Assembly (NCBI RefSeq): GCF_000717475.1
Contig: NZ_JPIK01000020.1
Span: 62,001-126,000, forward strand
Direction: 5' to 3'
Length of the DNA: 64,000 nt
Origin: Desulfonatronum thiodismutans
GTDB lineage: Bacteria; Desulfobacterota; Desulfovibrionia; Desulfovibrionales; Desulfonatronaceae
The position numbers were made by a program, and so were the translations under genes. The notes beneath the pieces were generated by a model. It saw nothing but the letters and a program-made list of their open reading frames with translations. It made no database searches and was not told the origin of the DNA. Shown here piece by piece: positions 7,726-15,000 of the stretch (position 1 is the stretch's first letter; every line of letters begins with the position of its first letter).

Positions 7726-8591
7726 TGGACAAAAAGCTCGAACAGCAATTCCGGCAACGGGCGGTGGATCTCGGCAATTCCGGTGATCCGGCCGCCTTGC
7801 CGGAACTTGCGAATCTGGCTCGTTCGCCCGTGGCCAATGTGCGCCGCCTAGCCGCGTCGGCCATGGGCAAGCTGGCCGGGTTGGCCGATGCGGATGAGGC
7901 CGTTGCCGCGCTGCATCCCTTGCTGTCCGACACGCATCCCCAGGTCCGCCAGTATGCCGTCCGGGCGCTCAAGCTGTACGGCGTCGCAGCCAGGCCGGCC
8001 TTGCCGGACCTTCGCGACATGGCCGCGAGCCCGGTGGAAAAAGATTACAACCAGCGCGACGCGGCCCTGGCCGTGGAGTACATCACCGAGGCCGTGCGTA
8101 TCGCCGAGGAACAGGTTGTTCATCTGTGCAAGCGGTGTGGCGTGCGCTTGGCTCCGGATGAGTACGTGCGCAGCCGCAAGGCCTTCCAGCGCCCGTTTTG
8201 CGACCATTGCTTCGACGAGGTTTTTCTGGAGCGCCGCAACTACGAGATCAAGGTGGAGCTGCAAAAGAACATCAGGGCCAAGGACGGCACCTGGGTGCAG
8301 TCCGACGGCGAGCGACTCATCTGCGAGGCCCTGAAGGCGGAAGGCATCCGCTATCGTTACGACGAGCGGTTCCGCATCCTGGACGGGTACGCCATCCGCC
8401 CGGATTTCTATCTGCCGGAATTCGACGTGTACATCGAATACTGGGGTATGGAGACGGCGGACTACAAAATCGGCATGCTCAAGAAACAGCAACTCTACCA
8501 ACAGCAGGGAAAGCGCCTCATTTCCCTGTATCCAGCAGACAAGCAGGTCATGCGCACTCGTCTGCTGGAAAAATTGCGCCAGTATCGCTGA
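7725..8591 (+). CDS. HEAT-repeat / zinc-ribbon / PD-(D/E)XK nuclease-like protein embedded in the cas operon
   Basis: 288 residues, not a known core Cas protein. Residues 1-125 are HEAT-like helical repeats (LPELANLARSPVANVRRLAA, LHPLLSDTHPQVRQYAVRAL). A zinc ribbon follows with C135xxC138 and C159xxC162. The C-terminal part resembles a restriction-endonuclease-like fold: E196 (SDGERLICEAL), D227 (IRPDFYLPE), E238 (VYIEYWG), with lysines at 253-254 that could replace the usual ExK lysine. Residues 264-270 (RLISLYP) resemble the end of that fold. The TGATG overlap with cas7 implies coupled translation, and cas4 follows after 52 bases. It may be an accessory nuclease for interference or spacer processing, but that is inference. 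Confidence 0.8.
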   Translation: MDKKLEQQFRQRAVDLGNSGDPAALPELANLARSPVANVRRLAASAMGKLAGLADADEAVAALHPLLSDTHPQVRQYAVRALKLYGVAARPALPDLRDMAASPVEKDYNQRDAALAVEYITEAVRIAEEQVVHLCKRCGVRLAPDEYVRSRKAFQRPFCDHCFDEVFLERRNYEIKVELQKNIRAKDGTWVQSDGERLICEALKAEGIRYRYDERFRILDGYAIRPDFYLPEFDVYIEYWGMETADYKIGMLKKQQLYQQQGKRLISLYPADKQVMRTRLLEKLRQYR

Positions 8592-8643
8592 CTTGCTCTT
8601 CTGACGAGTCGCGACGTCGCACAGCGTAAGCGAAGTCAGTCAC

Positions 8644-9275
8644 ATGTACACAGAAGCCGACCTCCTCCCCCTTTCCGCATTGCAGCATCTGGTATTTTGC
8701 CCCAGGCAGTGCGCGTTGATCCGCATTGAGCAGGTCTGGACGGAAAACCGCTTCACGACCGAAGGGCGGATCATGCATGAGCGGGTGGATTCCCGGCAGC
8801 GGGAAACACGGGGCGGGGTGCGGATCGAGACGGGCGTGCCGTTGCGGTCTTTGGCCTTGGGTCTTTCAGGCAGGGCCGACGTGGTGGAATATCACCTCAA
8901 GGAAAATGAGTGGGCGCCGTTTCCCGTGGAATACAAGCGGGGCCGCCCCAAGAAGGACAACTGCGACGAGGTGCAGCTTTGCGCCCAGGCCTGTGTCTGG
9001 AAGAAATGCTCGGCCGCGACGTGCTCGGGGGGGCCTTGTTTTACGGCCAAAACCGCAGACGCAAGGACGTGGCTTTTGATGCGAAACTGCGCCGGGAAAC
9101 CACGGAGACGGCGATGAGGCTGCATGCGTTGATCCGCTCCGGATCAACCCCGTCGGCTCGGTATGCGAAAAAATGCGACAGCTGCTCTTTGTTGGAAATC
9201 TGCCTGCCCAAGACGGTCGGCGTGAACAAGAACGTCAGCCGCTATCTCAAGCGCATCCTTACGGAACCAGAATGA
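8644..9275 (+). pseudogene. cas4: Cas4 exonuclease gene interrupted by a one-base frameshift
   Basis: The N-terminal frame (8644 onward) has FCPRQC, RADVVEYH and PVEYKRG, that is the first cluster cysteines and the RecB-like D and ExK residues. It then runs out of frame after VQLCAQA and stops at 9117. The continuation, LCLEEMLGRDVLGGALFYG and the C-terminal cysteines CDSCSLLEIC, is in another frame up to 9275. Restoring one base near 8990-8992, probably a C in a CC run, rejoins them. Cas4 helps select PAM-bearing spacers. The truncated product would lack three cysteines. The stop overlaps cas1 as ATGA. A sequencing error cannot be excluded. Confidence 0.85.
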
Positions 9276-10315
9276 AAAAACTCTTGAACACCCTCTATGT
9301 GACGACCCAGGGCGCGTATCTGTCTCGTGAGGGCGAGACCGTGTTGGTGCGCGTGGAAAAGGAGACACGGCTTCAGGTACCCATCCATACCTTGGCCGGC
9401 ATCGTCTGTTTCGGGCAGGTTTCGTGCAGTCCGTTTCTGTTGGGGCTGTGCGCGGAGCGGGGCGTAGGGGTCAGCTTTCTGACCGAATATGGGCGCTTTT
9501 TGGCCCGGGTCCAGGGACCGGTTTCCGGCAATGTCCTGCTGCGCCGGGAACAGTATCGCTGGGCGGACGACCCGGACCGATCCGCCGGCATGGCTCGCTC
9601 AATTCTGGCTGGCAAAATTGCCAACAGCCGCACGGTCCTGCGCAGGGCGCTTCGTGATCACGGGAACAAGCCCGAAAATAAGCCCGGAACCGAGGCCTTG
9701 GAAAACGCGGCAAAGCGATTGCGATACTCGCTGGATCAGCTTCAGGTTCCCGCTTCACTGGACGTCTTGCGCGGCATTGAAGGCGATGCGGCGGGAACGT
9801 ACTTCAGCGTATTCGATCACCTGATCACCGCGCGGAAAGATGCTTTTCAATTCCGGGACCGCAGCCGCCGTCCGCCCCTGGACAATGTCAACTGCCTGCT
9901 TTCCTTCGCGTACACCCTGCTGATGCACGACGTGCGCAGCGCCCTGGAATCCGTCGGCCTGGACCCGGCGGTGGGCTTTCTGCATCGGGACCGTCCGGGC
10001 CGGGCCGGACTCGCTCTGGACATCATGGAGGAGTTTCGACCGGTCATCGCGGATCGGCTGGTGCTCTCCCAGATCAACCTTGGGGCCGTCAAGGAATCCG
10101 GATTTATCCGGGCTGAAACAGGCGGCGTGTTGATGAAGGACGACGCCCGCAAGGAGTTCCTCGTGGCCTATCAAAAACGCAAGCAGGAGGTGATCAACCA
10201 TCCGTTCCTGAACGAAAAAGTGGAAATCGGTCTCCTGCCGTTCACCCAGGCCTTGCTTCTGGCCCGGCATATTCGCGGTGACCTGGACGGCTACCCGCCG
10301 CTTATCTGGAGGTGA
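9272..10315 (+). CDS. cas1: CRISPR integrase Cas1, type I-C
   Basis: 347 residues. Cas1 with Cas2 inserts new spacers at the leader end. MKKLLNTLYVTTQGAYLSRE is the usual type I-C N-terminus. GIEGDAAGTYF carries the catalytic Glu, and GFLHRDRPGRAGLALDIMEEF carries the catalytic His and the downstream acidic residues. I chose ATG 9272, which overlaps the cas4 stop as ATGA, over an upstream in-frame start that would add unrelated residues. Length fits the family (about 340). Confidence 0.95.
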   Translation: MKKLLNTLYVTTQGAYLSREGETVLVRVEKETRLQVPIHTLAGIVCFGQVSCSPFLLGLCAERGVGVSFLTEYGRFLARVQGPVSGNVLLRREQYRWADDPDRSAGMARSILAGKIANSRTVLRRALRDHGNKPENKPGTEALENAAKRLRYSLDQLQVPASLDVLRGIEGDAAGTYFSVFDHLITARKDAFQFRDRSRRPPLDNVNCLLSFAYTLLMHDVRSALESVGLDPAVGFLHRDRPGRAGLALDIMEEFRPVIADRLVLSQINLGAVKESGFIRAETGGVLMKDDARKEFLVAYQKRKQEVINHPFLNEKVEIGLLPFTQALLLARHIRGDLDGYPPLIWR

Positions 10316-10324
10316 TGCAATCCC

Positions 10325-10615
10325 ATGTTCGTCCTTGTCAGCTACGACGTCTCCACGTCCGACCCCGGCGGTCCGGGACGCTTGCGACGAGTGGCCAAGA
10401 TTTGCAAGAATTTCGGGCAGCGTGTTCAATTCTCGGTGTTCGAGTGCATTGTCGATCCGGCCCAATGGACCAAGCTGAAACAACAACTGCTCGACGAAAT
10501 CGACCCGGAAAAGGATAGCCTGAGATTTTATTTTTTGGGTTCAAACTGGCGGAGGCGGGTGGAACATGCCGGAGCAAAAGAACCCATTGATCAGGAGGGC
10601 CCGTTGGTCATTTGA
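10325..10615 (+). CDS. cas2: CRISPR adaptation protein Cas2
   Basis: 96 residues, ferredoxin-like fold. MFVLVSYDVSTSDPGGPGRLRRVAKICKNFG and VQFSVFECIVD are the Cas2 core motifs. Cas2 dimers bridge Cas1 dimers in the integration complex. GGAGGTGAT (10310-10318) overlaps the cas1 end and lies 6 bases before ATG 10325. It is the last gene of the operon; the leader begins right after its stop. Confidence 0.95.
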   Translation: MFVLVSYDVSTSDPGGPGRLRRVAKICKNFGQRVQFSVFECIVDPAQWTKLKQQLLDEIDPEKDSLRFYFLGSNWRRRVEHAGAKEPIDQEGPLVI

Positions 10616-10796
10616 CCGAGTCGCGAACCAGGAGCGTCCGTAGAAAATACGGTAGGTTCGCGCTAACCTTAACAGCTTGTTTTTATTGTTGTTTTTGCGA
10701 AAAGCGTTTCTTGGTGTCCTTGGGACTCCTCCCAAATCAAGAGTTCGCGAAAAATCGGCTCCGCGAGCTTCGTGTATCAAGCCTCGTAAGCCGACA
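10616..10796 (+). promoter_or_regulatory. CRISPR leader
   Basis: These 181 bases lie between the cas2 stop and the first repeat. They hold an A+T-rich stretch (TTGTTTTTATTGTTGTTTTT around 10678-10697) typical of leaders, and a compound hairpin at the start. A second small inverted repeat pairs TCGCG near 10745 with CGCGA near 10762. The orientation places the array promoter and spacer-insertion end here. I cannot fix the -35/-10 boxes with confidence. Confidence 0.7.
10622..10662. promoter_or_regulatory. Nested hairpin directly after cas2
   Basis: CGCGAACC (10622-10629) pairs perfectly with GGTTCGCG (10655-10662). Inside it, CCGTA and TACGG form a second stem around a GAAAA loop. It starts 7 bases after the cas2 stop. 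No T-run follows immediately, so it is not a clear intrinsic terminator. It may mark the 3' end of the cas mRNA or be a leader structure. Confidence 0.5.
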
Positions 10797-11705
10797 GTCG
10801 CCCCCCGCGCGGGGGGCGTGGATTGAAACTCGTCAAGACTTACGACGGGCTGAACAAGCTGATGTCGCCCCCCGCGCGGGGGGCGTGGATTGAAACAGTG
10901 AATACGCCGCGAAGTTGAAGGCGATACAACGTCGCCCCCCGCGCGGGGGGCGTGGATTGAAACGGCGTAACCGCTGATATTTCCAATCCAGTCGGCGCGG
11001 TCGCCCCCCGCGCGGGGGGCGTGGATTGAAACCCGCACCTTTTGCGCCGCCCGCTTGTACGGGTAGGGTCGCCCCCCGCGCGGGGGGCGTGGATTGAAAC
11101 TGCATAACGGCGAAGGTGGTCAGGACGGGGACGCGTCGCCCCCCGCGCGGGGGGCGTGGATTGAAACTTGTAACCTTCTCCACGAAGAGCACCTGTCTGT
11201 AGTCGCCCCCCGCGCGGGGGGCGTGGATTGAAACTTGCCAGATACGCGGTTTCAATCCAGACATAAATGTCGCCCCCCGCGCGGGGGGCGTGGATTGAAA
11301 CCAGGAGTTCTTTGACGCAATGATCAAGCATGCGTCGTCGCCCCCCGCGCGGGGGGCGTGGATTGAAACCTCGTCCTTCAGCCAGTCGATTTCAGCGGCG
11401 CGTTGTCGCCCCCCGCGTGGGGGGCGTGGATTGAAACTGGATCGTGTTGCTACTGCTATCGGGGTGCGCGAGTCGCCCCCCCGCGTGGGGGGCGTGGATT
11501 GAAACACGCTGGGCAAGTCCGGCTCCATGCAGACCCTGGTCGCCCCCCGCGTGGGGGGCGTGGATTGAAACGCTCCGCCATCGATCCTGATCCCGGCCAC
11601 GGCCTGTCGCCCCCCGCGTGGGGGGCGTGGATTGAAACACCTACCTACGAGCGAGGCCCACAATGGCAGACCGTCGCCCCCCGCGCGGGGGGCGTGGATT
11701 GAAAC
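10797..11705 (+). CRISPR. CRISPR array, type I-C repeat, 14 repeats and 13 spacers
   Basis: The 33-base repeat is GTCG, then C6-GCGC-G6, then CGTGGATTGAAAC; its core is a perfect palindrome. Repeats start at 10797, 10864, 10931, 11000, 11068, 11135, 11202, 11269, 11337, 11405, 11472, 11539, 11606 and 11673. Spacers are 33-36 bases. Repeats 10-13 read GCGT in place of GCGC in the loop, repeat 11 has an additional C (34 bases), and repeat 14 is canonical again. The leader is upstream. Antisense frames reading SIHAPRAGGD or FQSTPPARGAT across the array are artefacts of the repeat. Spacer 7 contains the complement of the crRNA 5' handle. Confidence 0.98.
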
Positions 11706-11782
11706 ACGTAAAATTGAGGAGCGAGTAGGAGGATAACGTACCTGATGAAGCAACTAGGAGGGGCTTGCTGTATTGCGAAGGG

Positions 11783-11842
11783 TTGCAACGTCGCTTCATG
11801 CCCCGGCGGTATTGGAAGTATTTGGTGGAGCGGCCGATCTGA
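11783..11842 (+). pseudogene. Copy B: orphan 3' end of a DUF4130 gene beyond the CRISPR array
   Basis: Twenty codons ending in TGA encode LQRRFMPRRYWKYLVERPI, which matches the last residues of the intact gene at 1153-1905 (17 of 19 residues, 53 of 60 bases). Upstream of it the frame has no DUF4130 similarity. The synonymous nature of most changes suggests that the fragment diverged as coding sequence, for instance in a donor genome, before ending up here. The rest of 11706-12014 shows no gene. Confidence 0.85.
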
Positions 11843-12014
11843 ACATTCGGATTGAGCGGCTGAATAAAGCGGTTGAACCGACCGATTCAGCACGTGAAGC
11901 TTTTGATTTCTCTCACCCGGTCGGCTAATGATGCCGAAGACGCTGCGTTGCTTCGCCGACGGACGTCGATTCTTCGCTCCCCATTATTTTCGCTATTTTA
12001 AGACGGAGGACATC

Positions 12015-15000
12015 GTGTCAAAGTGCATCCCATCCTGCGGTCTCGCTTCCAGCCGACCAATTTGCGAAGAGCGCGACGCCTGCGCGATTATCGCCTTCGT
12101 GGACAAGCGCGGCCGCGTGACCCATGCCAATATCGTCCGGACCATCGAGGCCCTGAAGAAAATGGCCCATCGTTCCGGGGACATCAACGACGAGGGCGAC
12201 GGGTGCGGGATTATGACCGACGTGCCGCGGGAACTGTGGAGCCGTCGGTTGCGGGAAGCCGGTTTGTCGCCCCATCTGGCGGAGTCCAGCGGTTTTTTCG
12301 TGGGTCATCTGCTTCTGCCTCGCCGGATCCGCGAACGGGCCGACGATATTCTGGACACGGTCCGCAAGACCTTTGCCCTGCGCGGGCTGGACATCCTCCT
12401 GGAGTTGCAAGGCCGGACCAACGACGACGAACTGGGCCCCATGGCCCGGGCCGAGACACCGCTGTTCTGGCAGGTGGCCGGGCTGGTCCGCCGGGACGTG
12501 CGCATTGATTCCGGTCGGCTGCTGTTCAAGGTCCTGGTGGAGCTGGAGGACCTGGAGCCGGATCTCCATGTGGCCTCCCTGTCTCAGGACAGCGTGGTCT
12601 ACAAGGTCCGGGGCGGGCCGGAACTTTTACAGCGGGTTTATCCGGAGCTGCGCGATCCGGCCACCCGGTCCAAGATCTGCCTGGGCCACAGTCGCTATTC
12701 CACCAACACTTTGCCCACGGTGGAGCGCACCCAACCCTTCTCCATCCTGGCCCACAACGGCGAAATCAACACCATCGAGCGGCTGCGCGGCGCGGCACGC
12801 AATCTGGGCATCGAACCGGTGCCCGGGGGCAGCGATTCCCAGGATCTGAACCGGGCCGTCGAGGGTTTGATCCACCGCTACGGCCTGGAACTCACCGAGG
12901 CCTTTGCCATGGTCTTCCCTGCCGTGCACAGCGAGGTGGAGCATTATCCCGAGGATTTGCGCGAGGTTTATCAAACCTACCGCTGGTTCTTTCCGCCCTC
13001 GGCCCAGGGGCCGGCCGCGGTCATCGCCCGGCACGGCGACGTGTGCATCGGCAGCGTGGACGCCCTGGGGCTGCGTCCGTTGTGGTTCGGCGAGAGCGAC
13101 TACAATTACTATCTGTCCTCGGAAAAAGGCGTGGTGGACCTCGAGGACACGGCCTCGGACCCCGTGCCTCTGGCCCCTGGGGAAAAAATGGCCATTTTTA
13201 CCCTGACCGGTCGGCGGGCCGTGGTGTTCAACTACCGGGCCTATCAACGCCAACTGGTCCGGCTGATGCGGGGCCGGGACGGGCTGCGTGAGCGGATTGG
13301 GACCTTGTATCAAGCTGTTCCGGATAAGCCGGAGAATGCTTTTGGCCTGGAAAACCTGCTTGACGACGGCCGGTCGCGGATGTCGCCGGGCGAGATGGTT
13401 CGGGAGAACGTGCTGGCCGCTCTGGGCTGGCACAAGTACGACGTGGAGATGCGCAAGAAAACGGCCACCGTCGGCGGGGCGGTGATCGGCTCCATGGGCT
13501 ATCAGGGCCCCCTGGCCTGTCTGACCCCGGAAGGGCTGGCCAACATCTCCGAGTTTTTCAAGGAAAATGTTGCCGTGGTCACCAATCCGGCCATCGACCG
13601 GGAGCGGGAGCCCGACCATTTCACCACACGCTGCATTCTCGGCGACCGGCCGGAGATCGACAACCGGGAGCGGGCCGGGGCCGTGGGGCTGGAGTTGCGC
13701 ACTCCGTTGCTCCTGGGCGGCTGCCTGGACGGTCGGGTCTGCGGAGCGGCCCTGTCCCAATTGGCCGCGGAGTTCGGCACCCAGACCATGGACTCCGTGC
13801 TTTCTTTTTTTACCGGACAGGGGCGGGATCCGGCCCGGGTTGCTGTTCTGGATGCGGTTTTCGAAGCGAAAACCGACGATCCAGACAGCGGGCCTGGCAA
13901 CGGCCAAGGCTGCCTGGAGCGGCGTCTTGCCGATTTGTGTCTGGAGGCCGGGGCCGCCATCGACGCCGGGGCCGTGCTGCTGGTTCTGGACGACTCGCGC
14001 ACCTTCTCCGACGGGCGGGTGTATGTCGATCCGGGCCTGGCCCTGGCCGTGATCGGCAATTTCCTGGAGGAGCACCGTTTGCGGCGGCGCTGTTCCCTGG
14101 TGGTGCGCAGCGCCGCGGTGCGCAACCTGCACGACGTAATGTTCCTGCTCGGGCTGGGCGCGGATGCCATCAATCCGTACATGATCTGGCGCATGGCCCG
14201 GGAGCACGCCACGGAGAGCCGACCGGCCGAGACCGTGATCCGGACCACCATGGACGTGCTCCAGAAGGGCATGGAAAAGGTCATGTCCACCATGGGCATC
14301 CATGAGTTGTGCGGTTATGGCCGGATTTTCTCCTCCATCGGCCTGGCCGAGGATCTGGCGAGGATCTTCAAATGCGCCAACTTTTGTCAGTCGCCGGATA
14401 TCGGTCTGTCCCTGGCCCGGCTGGAGGAGATTGCCCGCGTCCGTCTGGGCAGGGCCGTTCGGGAGACGTCGGCCCAGCTCTGGAGTACCCCGGCGCGGAA
14501 CACCAAGGTCGGCCGGGTGCTGCGCCGGGCCGCCACCGGAGTGGCCGGGTTCCGGGAAATGGCCCAGGAGTTGGCCGCCCTGGAGCGGGAAAATCCGGTG
14601 GCCCTGCGCCATGTTCTCGGCTTCTCCCGGCCCAGCCAAGCCGCGCCCCTGGCCATGAGTGAGGTGGACATCACCATCGGCGGCCATGCCATGCCTCTGA
14701 TCATTCCGGCCATGAGCTTCGGTTCCCAGGGGGAGAACTCCTTTCGGAGCTATGCCGAGGCCGCCCGGCTTTTGAACATCGTGTGCATGAACGGGGAGGG
14801 CGGGGAGATTCCGGACATGCTCGGCAAGTACCGCCACAACCGGGGCCAGCAGATCGCCTCGGGCCGCTTCGGCGTGCACATGGCCTTTCTCAATTCCGTG
14901 GACTTTCTGGAAATCAAGATCGGCCAGGGGGCCAAGCCCGGGGAGGGCGGTCATCTGCCGGGCCAGAAGGTCACGCCCATGGTGGCCCAGGCCCGGCATT

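Noticed and set aside
8980..9000. Programmed frameshifting in cas4
   Set aside because: No slippery heptamer or stimulatory hairpin is seen; a simple one-base loss explains the data.
11302..11336. 13-base match between spacer 8 and the start of the Dabb gene (about 16841-16853)
   Set aside because: With 13 spacers and 64 kb on two strands, one match of this length is expected about half the time by chance; the rest of the spacer does not match.
10833..11753. Long minus-strand frames across the CRISPR array with repeated SIHAPRAGGD and FQSTPPARGAT segments
   Set aside because: They are translations of the CRISPR repeat itself; the repeat spacing and spacer variety show an array, not a repeat protein.
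11928..12014. Upstream ATG start for gltB
   Set aside because: It lacks a ribosome site, while GTG 12015 has GGAGG at good spacing and leaves a plausible short propeptide before C23.
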